From contig NZ_MWWT01000005.1 in the NCBI RefSeq assembly GCF_002259705.1, forward strand, positions 434,001 through 498,000: a DNA stretch of 64,000 nt, read 5' to 3'. The translations under genes and the position numbers were made by a program. Positions 1 through 7,879 of this stretch are shown here, piece after piece. How positions within the stretch are numbered: the first letter of the stretch is position 1; every line of letters starts with the position of its first letter. Source of the DNA: Alloscardovia macacae. GTDB lineage: Bacteria > Actinomycetota > Actinomycetes > Actinomycetales > Bifidobacteriaceae. The notes beneath the pieces are model-generated. The model did not search any database. It was not told where the DNA came from and saw only the letters and a list, made by a program, of their open reading frames with translations.

Positions 1-2
1 GC

Positions 3-62
3 GAGATGACTGTGACAGACGTGAAGACGACTCTGAAAAATGCGGGATATGAGGTGCGCTAG
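3..62 (+). CDS. hisF: Imidazole glycerol phosphate synthase cyclase subunit HisF, C-terminal end (partial)
   Basis: The frame that opens at the window edge reads EMTVTDVKTTLKNAGYEVR and stops with TAG four bases before hisI. The ending (VK..L...G..VR) is typical of HisF C-termini, and hisF directly precedes hisI in many actinobacterial his operons. HisF supplies the cyclase half of the HisFH synthase, producing IGP and AICAR. Only 19 residues are visible, so the call rests mainly on context. Confidence 0.7.
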   Translation, partial: EMTVTDVKTTLKNAGYEVR

Positions 63-65
63 GAC

Positions 66-449
66 ATGAGTGATATGCATACACTAGACATGGCTCACAT
101 CCTTCCACGTCTGAAGCACGACGAGCAGGGACTCGTCGCGGCCGTCATTCAGCAGTATGACTCTGGTCGTGTGCTCATGGTGGGGTATATGAATGATGAG
201 GCGCTACACCGCACGCTGACCGAGGGGCGAGTGACCTTCTGGTCGCGCTCTCGCCAGGAGTTCTGGCGTAAGGGAGACACGTCCGGGCACGCGCAGTACG
301 TGAAGAAGGTGGAGCTCGACTGTGATGGAGATGCTCTGCTCATTCAGGTCGACCAGGTGGGGGCAGCCTGCCACACGGGCGAGTATTCCTGCTTTGATGC
401 GGGCGGCGAGCTTCCTGCACGCGTGGGACATGTCCCGGAGAAGGAATAG
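66..449 (+). CDS. hisI: Phosphoribosyl-AMP cyclohydrolase
   Basis: This 127-residue protein is the stand-alone HisI that opens the adenine ring of PR-AMP, the third step of histidine biosynthesis. It shows the family core: VGYMNDEAL near residue 40, the TFWSRSRQ segment, KGDTSGH near residue 70, the metal-binding DCDGDA near residue 86, and the paired cysteines of [11 protein letters not shown] near residue 100. The length fits single-domain HisI; the pyrophosphatase HisE is a separate gene 1.8 kb downstream. The start is three bases after the hisF stop, so the two are co-transcribed. Confidence 0.95.
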   Translation: MSDMHTLDMAHILPRLKHDEQGLVAAVIQQYDSGRVLMVGYMNDEALHRTLTEGRVTFWSRSRQEFWRKGDTSGHAQYVKKVELDCDGDALLIQVDQVGAACHTGEYSCFDAGGELPARVGHVPEKE

Positions 450-484
450 TCTGCTCACTGTAGACGAATTAAGGAGGATTCAGG

Positions 485-1579
485 ATGAACTTAGCATACA
501 TTCCGTCGCCATCGATATCGAGTTTTTCGCTCGGACCGCTGACCATCCGTTTTTACGCGCTGGCTATCCTCGTGGGCATCGTCGTGGCTGTCTGGCTCAC
601 GAGCCGCCGCTGGATAGCGCTGGGTGGCTCGTTCGACCAGATTCTCGACATCACCATCGTCGCGGTTCCGTCCGGCATCGTAGGCGCGCGGCTCTACCAC
701 GTCATAACGACGCCGGAGCTCTATTTCGGCTCTAATGGCAATTTTTCTGATATTTTCAAGATTTGGAACGGCGGACTTGGTATCTGGGGAGCGGTACTTC
801 TGGGAGTGCTCGCCGTATGGGCATGGGCACGCTATAAGAAGTATTCCATCGCTATGCTCGTGGATGCTGTGGCTCCAGGGCTGCTCATCGCACAGGGCAT
901 AGGCCGCCTCGGAAACTGGTTTAACCAGGAGCTGTACGGTTCTCCTACCACGCTTCCGTGGGGTCTGAAGCTGAATGAGTCCACTAACGCCATCGGCTCG
1001 AGCGAGTCCTGCTACACGGGACAGTCCTGCCCTACAGGAGTGCTCTACCATCCGACCTTCCTCTACGAAATGATCTGGAACTTTATCGGAGCAGCACTGC
1101 TTCTGTGGCTCGGCGCTCAGATTACCAAGCGCTTTAAGGCTGGAAGTCAGTTCGCTCTGTACGTCATGTGGTACACGGCTGGACGCACGTGGATAGAGAT
1201 GCTGCGCATCGACCGTGCCCACGAGTTCCTCGGCTTGCGCGTGAACGTGTGGGTTTCTCTCATCGTCTTTGTCCTGGCAGTGGTCGCCTTCGTGCTCATC
1301 CAGCGTTCGGGCAAGAGCACTGCGGAGCTGAAGGAAGAATTGGACTACGTCACAGACCTCGAAAAGCAGGTCGAACTCGGCGTCCTGACCTCACGCCAGC
1401 TGCGCGATAAGCTCACGGATGAAGCACGTGCTGCTGCACGCGAAAAGCGAGAAGAAAAGCAGGCTCTCAGCGAGGAAAAGAAAGCGCACGAAAAGAGCGA
1501 AAAGGATCTCTACGAGGAAGCGAAGGCTCTCGTGGCGAAAGCGCATAAGGATCAGAAGGCCGAGTCGGACGAGAAGTAA
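485..1579 (+). CDS. lgt: Prolipoprotein diacylglyceryl transferase
   Basis: Lgt transfers diacylglycerol from phosphatidylglycerol to the lipobox cysteine of prelipoproteins in the membrane. Visible marks are the early motif RFYALAILVGI, the NGGLGIWGA signature near residue 95, the GRLGNWFNQELYG signature near residue 140, and YHPTFLYEMIWN near residue 190, spread over about seven hydrophobic segments. The last 75 residues form a hydrophilic, highly charged Lys/Glu-rich cytoplasmic tail, common in actinobacterial Lgt. An AAGGAGG ribosome site lies seven bases before the ATG. It sits between hisI and rpe on the same strand. Confidence 0.96.
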   Translation: MNLAYIPSPSISSFSLGPLTIRFYALAILVGIVVAVWLTSRRWIALGGSFDQILDITIVAVPSGIVGARLYHVITTPELYFGSNGNFSDIFKIWNGGLGIWGAVLLGVLAVWAWARYKKYSIAMLVDAVAPGLLIAQGIGRLGNWFNQELYGSPTTLPWGLKLNESTNAIGSSESCYTGQSCPTGVLYHPTFLYEMIWNFIGAALLLWLGAQITKRFKAGSQFALYVMWYTAGRTWIEMLRIDRAHEFLGLRVNVWVSLIVFVLAVVAFVLIQRSGKSTAELKEELDYVTDLEKQVELGVLTSRQLRDKLTDEARAAAREKREEKQALSEEKKAHEKSEKDLYEEAKALVAKAHKDQKAESDEK

Positions 1580-1616
1580 CGCCGCCCGTCTCCTACACAC
1601 CCTAAAATGAGGAACT

Positions 1617-2282
1617 ATGAGTATACAAATAGCACCAAGCATTCTTTCCGCAGACTTCGTGAACCTCGAGCGCGAGCTGCAGGCCATCTCCACAGCTGAC
1701 CTCGTCCACGTGGACGTCATGGATCATCACTTCGTTCCGAACCTCACGCTCGGCGAGCCTATCGTCAAGCGCATCTGCGAAGTAAGCCCTATCCCGGTGG
1801 ATGCACACCTTATGATAGAGGACCCTGACCGCTGGGCTCCTGAGTTCGCGAAGGCAGGAGCTGCATCGGTCACCTTCCACATGGGAGCTGCACACGCTCC
1901 AGTGCGCTTGGCACGCCAGCTGCATGACATGGGCGTGAAGGCATGCTTTGCTGTGCGTCCAGCTGAACCAGTGGAGCCTATCTTCGACATCCTCGATGAG
2001 TTCGACATGATTCTCATCATGACGGTGGAGCCAGGATTCGGCGGGCAGAAGTTCCTCGATAACCAGATGAATAAGGTGCGTCGCCTGCGCGATGAGATTA
2101 CTCGTCGAGGCCTGAGCACGAAGATTCAGGTGGACGGCGGTGTGAGCCCATCGACGGCACACATCGTAGCTGCTGCAGGTGCAGACGTGCTCGTGGCAGG
2201 TTCCGCTGTATATGGTGCAGAAAATCCTGCTGAAGCTATCGCTTCCATCCGTGAGGAAGCAGAAAAGGCATTTCGTGCATGA
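1617..2282 (+). CDS. rpe: Ribulose-phosphate 3-epimerase
   Basis: Interconverts ribulose 5-phosphate and xylulose 5-phosphate. The 221-residue TIM barrel has the family start [10 protein letters not shown], the catalytic/metal segments [12 protein letters not shown] near residue 32 and DAHLMIEDP near residue 62, [12 protein letters not shown] near residue 140, and the phosphate-binding VDGGV and AGSAVYG stretches. In bifidobacteria-like organisms this feeds the transketolase/transaldolase pair found near 44-47 kb in this window. The stop overlaps the start of hisE, implying translational coupling. Confidence 0.96.
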   Translation: MSIQIAPSILSADFVNLERELQAISTADLVHVDVMDHHFVPNLTLGEPIVKRICEVSPIPVDAHLMIEDPDRWAPEFAKAGAASVTFHMGAAHAPVRLARQLHDMGVKACFAVRPAEPVEPIFDILDEFDMILIMTVEPGFGGQKFLDNQMNKVRRLRDEITRRGLSTKIQVDGGVSPSTAHIVAAAGADVLVAGSAVYGAENPAEAIASIREEAEKAFRA

Positions 2283-2542
2283 AGACTTTCGAATCCCTCT
2301 ATGCAGAACTCAGTGCGAAGGCAGCATCTGGGGCTGAAGACTCACTGACTGTGGACGAGCTGAAGAAGGGCACACACTTCATAGGCAAGAAGATCCTCGA
2401 AGAAGCAGGGGAGACCTGGACAGCGGCCGAGTATGAAGGCGCAGCCCGCACCGCCGAAGAGATGAGTCAGCTCATCTACCATCTGCAGGTCATGATGATT
2501 CAGAAGGGCATTAGCCTTGAGGACTTGTATAAGAACCTGTAG
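2279..2542 (+). CDS. hisE: Phosphoribosyl-ATP pyrophosphatase
   Basis: An 87-residue all-alpha MazG-fold protein that hydrolyses PR-ATP to PR-AMP, the second step of histidine biosynthesis. It has the expected start [11 protein letters not shown], the [15 protein letters not shown] metal-binding helix (E..E) near residue 35, and the [14 protein letters not shown] helix. The ATG overlaps the rpe stop (ATGA). A strong hairpin with a T-run follows, which separates it from hisG. Confidence 0.93.
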   Translation: MKTFESLYAELSAKAASGAEDSLTVDELKKGTHFIGKKILEEAGETWTAAEYEGAARTAEEMSQLIYHLQVMMIQKGISLEDLYKNL

Positions 2543-2600
2543 GCAGTGTCTGTGCTTTAAACTTCGCCTACGTCTCATTCGGTGAGACTGTGCAGAAGCC

Positions 2601-2658
2601 CCGCGAGGAGTTCGGGTAGAATGTGGAAAATATTTTACCCGAACTCCTTGCGGTTTTT
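2601..2658 (+). terminator. Intrinsic terminator or attenuator between hisE and hisG
   Basis: Arms 2601-2618 and 2636-2653 form an 18-bp stem with one G-U pair and a 17-base loop, followed by TTTTT. It ends the hisI-lgt-rpe-hisE unit. Because hisG starts only 34 bases after the stem, it could also control read-through into hisG. Confidence 0.85.
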
Positions 2659-2686
2659 ACGCGTTTTCCTCTGAAAGGCTCTGTAT

Positions 2687-3538
2687 ATGCTGAAGATAGC
2701 TGTACCGAATAAAGGCATGCTCTCCGAGCCAGCCTGGGATCTGCTGAAAGAAGCAGGTTATAAGCTGCGCTCGAATCCACGTCAGCTCGTCGTCGAGGAT
2801 GAGGAAAATGATATCCAGCTCTTCTACCTGCGTCCTCTTGACATAGCAGTATATGTGGGAAGTGGCATTATCGATGTGGGTATTACGGGGCGCGATATGC
2901 TGCTGAACTCGCAGACTGAAGCCATAGAGCACATGGCACTGGGATTCGGCGCATCTACCTTCCGTTTCGCAGCGCCGAACGAAAGCTCTATCCGGACTGT
3001 AGAAGATCTGGATGGAAAGCGCATAGCCACGTCCTTCGACAAGGTCGTGGCGGATTATCTGGCTGGTCGTGGTCTGAATGCGCGGATCGTGCACCTCGAC
3101 GGGGCTGTAGAGTCTTCTGTACAGCTGGGTGTGGCTGATGCCATCGCCGATGTGGTCTCCACAGGGACCACTTTGCGTAACGCTGGACTGCATATCTTTG
3201 GTGACCCTATCGTCACTTCAGAAGCCATCGTGGTACGCTCACCTCGCGTGGATACGTCTGACCGTGATCTCATTAAGTTCCAGCGCCGCATCCAGGGTGT
3301 GCTTACCGCACATAGCTATGTACTGATGGATTACGATATCCCGGTGGCGAAGGTCGCGCAGGCTGTGGCCATTACGCCAGGATTTGAGTCACCTACTGTG
3401 TCCCCACTGCATGACTCACAGTGGGCAGCTGTGCGCGCTATGGTTCCACGCTCGCAGATGAATACGCTCATGGATCAGCTGTACGACGTAGGGGCGCGCG
3501 CCATTATCATTACGAGCATTCAGGCTTCGCGTATGTAG
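2687..3538 (+). CDS. hisG: ATP phosphoribosyltransferase (long form)
   Basis: Catalyses the first and feedback-controlled step of histidine biosynthesis, ATP + PRPP to PR-ATP. At 283 residues it is the long, hexameric HisG with a C-terminal regulatory domain, so no HisZ partner is needed. Visible marks are IAVPNKGML at the start, [16 protein letters not shown] near residue 60, the PRPP loop [15 protein letters not shown] near residue 150, and the C-terminal ferredoxin-like part with [21 protein letters not shown]. It is placed directly behind a terminator, unlike most his operons, so its expression may be separately set. Confidence 0.96.
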   Translation: MLKIAVPNKGMLSEPAWDLLKEAGYKLRSNPRQLVVEDEENDIQLFYLRPLDIAVYVGSGIIDVGITGRDMLLNSQTEAIEHMALGFGASTFRFAAPNESSIRTVEDLDGKRIATSFDKVVADYLAGRGLNARIVHLDGAVESSVQLGVADAIADVVSTGTTLRNAGLHIFGDPIVTSEAIVVRSPRVDTSDRDLIKFQRRIQGVLTAHSYVLMDYDIPVAKVAQAVAITPGFESPTVSPLHDSQWAAVRAMVPRSQMNTLMDQLYDVGARAIIITSIQASRM

Positions 3539-3605
3539 TGGGTTTTGGTCTCTCGGGGAGGGGACGTTATAGGGCGTCGTAGGGCGTCGTAGAGCCTACC
3601 CGATG

Positions 3606-3694
3606 AAAAAATGCGACTTTTCTAGAAGTCTATCGAAAAAAAGACGGTGTGATCCGCGAAAAATCGACGAACTTCTAGAAAAGTCGCATTTTTT
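3606..3694. repeat. 24-bp perfect inverted repeat
   Basis: Arms 3606-3629 and 3671-3694 are exact reverse complements over 24 bases (core TGCGACTTTTCTAGAAGT) around a 41-base loop. Six As begin the left arm and six Ts end the right arm, so transcripts in either direction would carry a long hairpin with a U-tail. It may be a bidirectional terminator after hisG, but the arms and loop are longer than the other terminators here. A tandem AGGGCGTCGT duplication lies just upstream at about 3570-3590. Confidence 0.8.
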
Positions 3695-3773
3695 CGAATC
3701 AGAACCATCCCATCCGACACGCGCCAGCCGCCACGCCCGTGCACCATAGCCCGCATGGAGTAGAATAAAAGCG

Positions 3774-4412
3774 ATGACAGACATGAGACAGGATGAGAAA
3801 GATATTCCCAGCGAAAAGGATGCGCAGACGCTGAGCCTCAGGCCGAGTAACAGGATAGTTACCTGGCCTAATTTCGTGAGCCTTCTGCGCCTGCTCACTA
3901 TTCCGCTCATCGCTATACTCATCGACCATGGGCATCTCGTTTATGGTCTCATTATGCTGGCTATCTCCGCTCTGACGGACTGGCTGGATGGGTTCCTGGC
4001 CCGCTCATTGAATCAGATTACGAAGCTCGGACAGATTCTCGACCCTATAGCAGACCGTCTTCTCATTTTCTGCTCCATCCTGGCGCTCGGCTTTGCGGGC
4101 ATTATTCCCTGGTGGTTTATTATCATAGTCGGCTCTCGCGAAGTGGTTCTCAGCATCCTTGTGCTTGTTCTCGCTCAGTTTAACTATGGTCCACTTCCGG
4201 TGCACTTCGTGGGTAAGACGGCCACGGCCATGATTATGGCGGATATCCCGCTACTCATGATCTCTGGCATGGGCACGTCCACTCTTTTCTCCATCCTCGA
4301 ATATGCGGGCCTGGCCTTAGCTATTTGGGGGATTAGCCTGTACTGGGTGGGGGGATTCATCTATATGTACCAGGGTGTGAAGCTCATTCGGAAAGACTGT
4401 TATCGTGGCTAG
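3774..4412 (+). CDS. pgsA: CDP-alcohol phosphatidyltransferase, phosphatidylglycerophosphate synthase type
   Basis: A 212-residue membrane enzyme that joins CDP-diacylglycerol to a polyol phosphate, most likely glycerol 3-phosphate, giving the phosphatidylglycerol precursor. The signature DWLDGFLAR...G...D...D is complete near residues 63-90, and four to six hydrophobic helices follow. A 30-residue polar N-terminal tail precedes the TWPNFVSLLRLLTIP helix. Position ahead of DUF881-sbp-DUF881-FHA-merR matches the actinobacterial pgsA2 locus. The DUF881 gene overlaps its end by 8 bases. The exact polar substrate is inferred. Confidence 0.88.
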   Translation: MTDMRQDEKDIPSEKDAQTLSLRPSNRIVTWPNFVSLLRLLTIPLIAILIDHGHLVYGLIMLAISALTDWLDGFLARSLNQITKLGQILDPIADRLLIFCSILALGFAGIIPWWFIIIVGSREVVLSILVLVLAQFNYGPLPVHFVGKTATAMIMADIPLLMISGMGTSTLFSILEYAGLALAIWGISLYWVGGFIYMYQGVKLIRKDCYRG

Positions 4413-5406
4413 TTCAGATAGCCTGTACGACGAGAATGGCAGTACTCCTGTCCCGAGCATTATCCCTCCAGAGTCTGAGCAGCGTCCCGTGCGCGTGCGC
4501 TCCACATTTTCCAGTGATGCGAAAAAACTCGGTCGCCATCGCATCGATGAGGAGAGTATGGCGCGCGAGCACGATGTGCGCTCCATTCAGAATCATAAGC
4601 GACAGAGTTCATCGCAGCTTCTCGAAGACCTTATGCGCCATCCTCTCGACCCCATGTTCGAGGATTCTACCCTCACCGCGCATACCATTACGCCATTTCA
4701 GCGTATCGTCACGCAGGTCATCTCATTTCTCCTGTGCGTGGTCGTGGGCGTGGCTGGGACGCAGATAGTGCGAAATCTTCAGGGGAATTCTCGAGAGAAG
4801 GTACGCACCGAGCTGGCAGCTCAGGTGACGAGTGCTACGAATCATGCGCAGAGTATAGAGAATGACATTAAGCAGCAGCAGGCTCAGATAGCGCAGCTGA
4901 CCCGTCAGGCGCGCGCGGACTTGAGAACCGTGCAGAAGCTTCGGGATGTGAATATCCTGACAGGGCAGACTGCTGTCAGGGGAGATGGAGTCACAGTTAC
5001 GCTCATGAATCCTATGGATGCGTCGAATCAGGCGACGCAGGGCCGTGTGACGGAAGGACAGTCGAAGGGCAGGGTGACTGATGCGCAGCTTCAGCTGGTC
5101 GTCGCGCTCCTGTGGGCGGGCGGTGCAGAGGCTATTAGTGTAAATGATCAGCGTTTGGGCCCGCAGACGGCTATCCGTGCGGCGGGAGATACCATCCTCG
5201 TGGGCGTGTCCGGCGTGCAGAGCCCGTATGTGGTGCGTGCTATAGGCGATGCGTCTGACCTGCAGGCTGAGGTTCAGGCCGAGGGGAATACGGCACGCAT
5301 GTTCCGCTCTCAGAATATAGACATGAGTGTAGTGCATTCGCGTGGACTTCAGTTACCGGCTGCGAGTACAGTAGTAACTGAGTATGCACGGAAAGGAGAA
5401 GGGTAG
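4405..5406 (+). CDS. DUF881 family membrane protein, first copy
   Basis: A 333-residue protein with a long charged cytoplasmic N-terminus, one transmembrane helix near residues 100-120 (FQRIVTQVISFLLCVVVGVAG), a coiled-coil stretch (ENDIKQQQAQIAQLTRQARADL) and a DUF881 globular domain (GVTVTLMNP, LLWAGGAEAISVNDQRL, VVRAIGDASDLQAEV). The family lies beside small basic protein in actinobacteria and is implicated in envelope or division work, but its activity is unknown. It starts with GTG inside the end of pgsA and is linked to the next gene by a one-base overlap. Confidence 0.9.
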   Translation: MASSDSLYDENGSTPVPSIIPPESEQRPVRVRSTFSSDAKKLGRHRIDEESMAREHDVRSIQNHKRQSSSQLLEDLMRHPLDPMFEDSTLTAHTITPFQRIVTQVISFLLCVVVGVAGTQIVRNLQGNSREKVRTELAAQVTSATNHAQSIENDIKQQQAQIAQLTRQARADLRTVQKLRDVNILTGQTAVRGDGVTVTLMNPMDASNQATQGRVTEGQSKGRVTDAQLQLVVALLWAGGAEAISVNDQRLGPQTAIRAAGDTILVGVSGVQSPYVVRAIGDASDLQAEVQAEGNTARMFRSQNIDMSVVHSRGLQLPAASTVVTEYARKGEG

Positions 5407-5738
5407 TGGCAGCAGTTCTGGGCATTATCGTCGGGGTAGTCGTGGGCATCTTCGTGCACACGGATGTTCCGGTATGGCTTCAGCCGTACCTGCCTATTAT
5501 GGTCGTCGCGGCTTTGGACGCGCTTTTAGGTGCCGGACGGTCGTTTTTTGAGCGCAATTTTTCCGACCGCGTATTCGTCATCTCCTTCCTCTCGAATGTG
5601 CTGACGGCTGTGCTTCTCGTCTATATCGGCAGCTTACTCGGAGTGAGCTCGCAGCTGACCACTGCAGTGATAGTGGTGCTTGGTATCCGCATCTTCTCGA
5701 ACGTATCTGCTATCCGCCGCTTTATCTTTAGCGCGTAG
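5406..5738 (+). CDS. sbp: Small basic family protein (Sbp)
   Basis: A 110-residue hydrophobic protein with about four short membrane helices; the family (DUF1290) typically has the motif LPxMVVAALDALLGGxR, here LPIMVVAALDALLGAGRSFFERNF near residue 30. Sbp proteins sit between two DUF881 genes in Actinobacteria and Firmicutes, next to ftsZ-region or pgsA-region genes. The GTG start shares a base with the preceding stop codon. The molecular role is not established. Confidence 0.9.
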   Translation: MAAVLGIIVGVVVGIFVHTDVPVWLQPYLPIMVVAALDALLGAGRSFFERNFSDRVFVISFLSNVLTAVLLVYIGSLLGVSSQLTTAVIVVLGIRIFSNVSAIRRFIFSA

Positions 5739-5750
5739 GAAGAGGGAAAA

Positions 5751-6575
5751 TTGGCAGAAGAAAACGAAAAAGAAGCAGACAGCACGCAAACAGGCGTCTT
5801 TCCTGTGGTCGAAAAGCCACGTAAGCTTTCGCGCGCGGCCAGCTCCACCATATCGTCGTGGAGCGAGTTTCTGCGCGAGCTGCGCCATAACAGGCACACA
5901 CGTGGCCTCGTCAGCTCTCTCATACTTATAGCGCTCGGAGCGGGCGTGGGGTATGCGTTCATGGCACAGCAGCGCATTACGAACACCTCCTACGATGCGC
6001 TCAGCGAGTCCGAACTCGTCACACTGCTCGACGAAACGAATAATCAGATAACGAGGCTCGAAACGCAGCGTACACAGCTCAGCCAGCAGCTCGACTCTAT
6101 CCAGACAGCGAATAACAAGCAGCAGGAGATAGAACGCATCGCCCAGGAGAACAAGGATGCGAACGACATCCTCAGCGGAAGCACAGCAGCATACGGGCCA
6201 GGGATTCAGGTGACTATCTCCCAGGGTACGAAGAAAGACGTATCAGCGGCATCCCTCTTTACCGTCATCGAAGAGCTGCGAAATGCGGGCGCAGAAGTAA
6301 TCCAGATAGGGGACGTGCGCGTGGTAACCTCCACCTACGTAACAGACACGAAAACGGGTCTCGTTTCGGATGGAGTCCTGCTCGAAGCTCCGTATGTGAT
6401 AAAAGCCATAGGGGATAAGACCGCGCTGCAGAACGCCATAGATATTAGTGGTGGAGTAGGCTCGTCACTTCGTGTAAACTATGGTTCCACAGTAACTGTG
6501 GTCCAGAAAAGTAAAGTAGACATTACGGCTTTGGCACACAGTTTTGAATATAAGTACGCACAGACAGTAGAATAA
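5751..6575 (+). CDS. DUF881 family membrane protein, second copy
   Basis: A 274-residue paralogue of the protein at 4405-5406. It has a polar N-terminus of about 45 residues, one membrane helix near residues 50-70 (GLVSSLILIALGAGVGYAFM), a coiled coil (DETNNQITRLETQRTQLSQQL) and the DUF881 domain with GPGIQVTIS, ELRNAGAEVIQIGDVRV and YVIKAIGDKTALQNAI. TTG is used as start, with GAGGG seven bases before it. It closes the DUF881-sbp-DUF881 triad and is followed five bases later by the FHA gene. Confidence 0.9.
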   Translation: MAEENEKEADSTQTGVFPVVEKPRKLSRAASSTISSWSEFLRELRHNRHTRGLVSSLILIALGAGVGYAFMAQQRITNTSYDALSESELVTLLDETNNQITRLETQRTQLSQQLDSIQTANNKQQEIERIAQENKDANDILSGSTAAYGPGIQVTISQGTKKDVSAASLFTVIEELRNAGAEVIQIGDVRVVTSTYVTDTKTGLVSDGVLLEAPYVIKAIGDKTALQNAIDISGGVGSSLRVNYGSTVTVVQKSKVDITALAHSFEYKYAQTVE

Positions 6576-6580
6576 AGGTT

Positions 6581-7018
6581 ATGGATATATCGATTCCTAC
6601 AGCAGGTGAAACGACAGTAATAGGTATGCCGGCTATCACGATGCCGGTGACATCGACAGGTGAGCGGGCGCTCACTGCAGAAGATGTGGAGACGATTTCG
6701 CGCCTCGGGGATGGGGCAGCACTGCTCATCGCTACGCGCAGTGGCGCAGGTTCGCGCTATCTTCTCGACGCGGATGTAGTGCGTGCAGGGCGTGATGCGG
6801 CCAGTGACATCATTCTGGATGATAATACCGTCTCGCGTGAGCATACCGTCTTTACGCGAACTCCTGAGGGGTATGTGCTCTCGGATGCGGGAAGCCTGAA
6901 TGGAACGTATGTAAACCGTGAGCGTGTGGATAGCGCCGTGCTGAAGAACGGGGATGAGATTATCATAGGTCGTTTCCGCTTCGTGTATTTTATGAAGTCG
7001 GCCATGAGTGTGGCGTAG
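6581..7018 (+). CDS. garA: GarA/OdhI-like FHA domain protein
   Basis: A 145-residue protein with an N-terminal regulatory tail holding two threonine-rich patches (PTAGETTVIG and PVTSTGERALT), then an FHA domain from about residue 50. FHA marks are AGRDAASDIILDDNTVSREHTVF and SDAGSLNGTYVNRERV. In relatives, phosphorylation of a tail threonine by Ser/Thr kinases makes the FHA fold bind its own tail, switching control of 2-oxoglutarate and glutamate enzymes. The neighbouring DUF881 and MerR genes match the garA locus; gcvH, present there in mycobacteria, is missing here. Confidence 0.85.
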   Translation: MDISIPTAGETTVIGMPAITMPVTSTGERALTAEDVETISRLGDGAALLIATRSGAGSRYLLDADVVRAGRDAASDIILDDNTVSREHTVFTRTPEGYVLSDAGSLNGTYVNRERVDSAVLKNGDEIIIGRFRFVYFMKSAMSVA

Positions 7019-7033
7019 GCATACGCGGATTTT

Positions 7034-7792
7034 TTGATGGTAGACGAGGCAGAACTCACGCAGGATGCCGTGCAGTCGCAGCAGTCCCAGCAGCCGCAGC
7101 TGAGCCTGCACGTCCGTCTGGCGGACCGTGAAGACCTGAGTAGTCGCGGGGTTGTTCAGGGAGCGCTTTTCGAACTGGAATCCGACGAGGAAGAAGTCGG
7201 ATACCGGGGAGTAATCGCATCTAAAGTGGCGGGCATCACATACCGACAGCTGGATTACTGGGCCCGCAAGCACATCGTCGAGCCGAGCGTCACGCCGTCG
7301 TCTGGGTCCGGCTCGCGGCGACTGTATTCCTTTAAGGACATCGTTATCCTATCGGTGGCGAAAAAGCTGCTCGATGCGGGTGTGAACCTGAATAACGTAA
7401 CGACGGCACTGGCATACCTTGAGCAGCGCCGCATAGGACAGCTGGAAAATGTGACCATCATGTGTGATGGCGTGCGCATATACGAGTGCACGAATGAGAC
7501 GGAGATGCTGGATCTCATGCGTGATGGGCATGCCGTCTTCGGCGTGTCTGTGGGCGTCATGTGGCACGAGATTTCAGCCGCACTGAAAGCAGAAACATCT
7601 GTGAGCAAAGCGGATAATACGCGTGCACATGCTACTGAAGCGATGCATCGCGCCGAGATGGTCGATGAGACGAATGGGTTAGATCTCGGTTCGGAGTTCT
7701 CTGTGCGTGATGTGGCAGACCTGACTGAGCAGCGTATGCGAGAGAAGCTCGAGAAACAGAAGCGTGCGCGGGTGCAGGGAGCAGCGCTGTAA
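7034..7792 (+). CDS. ftsR: MerR-family regulator, FtsR type
   Basis: A 252-residue MerR-type regulator. The winged helix lies near residues 60-130: KVAGITYRQLDYWARKHIVEPS followed by RRLYSFKDIVILSVAKKLLDAGVNLNNVTTAL. It lacks the cysteines of metal-sensing MerR proteins. The homologue next to garA in corynebacteria activates ftsZ; that function is inferred here from synteny. About 50 polar residues precede the DNA-binding domain. It is the last + strand gene before the putative dif site. Confidence 0.82.
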   Translation: MMVDEAELTQDAVQSQQSQQPQLSLHVRLADREDLSSRGVVQGALFELESDEEEVGYRGVIASKVAGITYRQLDYWARKHIVEPSVTPSSGSGSRRLYSFKDIVILSVAKKLLDAGVNLNNVTTALAYLEQRRIGQLENVTIMCDGVRIYECTNETEMLDLMRDGHAVFGVSVGVMWHEISAALKAETSVSKADNTRAHATEAMHRAEMVDETNGLDLGSEFSVRDVADLTEQRMREKLEKQKRARVQGAAL

Positions 7793-7807
7793 AGGAAAAA
7801 CTACGTT

Positions 7808-7835
7808 TTCTGACATAACGTACATTATCGGACAT
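7808..7835. other. dif: Candidate dif site (XerC/XerD recombination site)
   Basis: The site reads as an 11-bp arm TTCTGACATAA, a 6-bp centre CGTACA and an 11-bp arm TTATCGGACAT. The inner arms (ACATAA / TTAT) are near-palindromic, and the reverse strand gives TTATGTCAGAA, close to the conserved XerD arm (TTATGTTAAAT in E. coli). The layout 11-6-11 and the TTAT/ATAA core match dif sites. It is intergenic, and gene orientation in the window flips at this point. No xer gene is in the window, so function is inferred. Confidence 0.75.
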
Positions 7836-7879
7836 TTGGGCGGGTTTGTTTTTGCAATTTTTTCTTTATGTCTAGTGGA

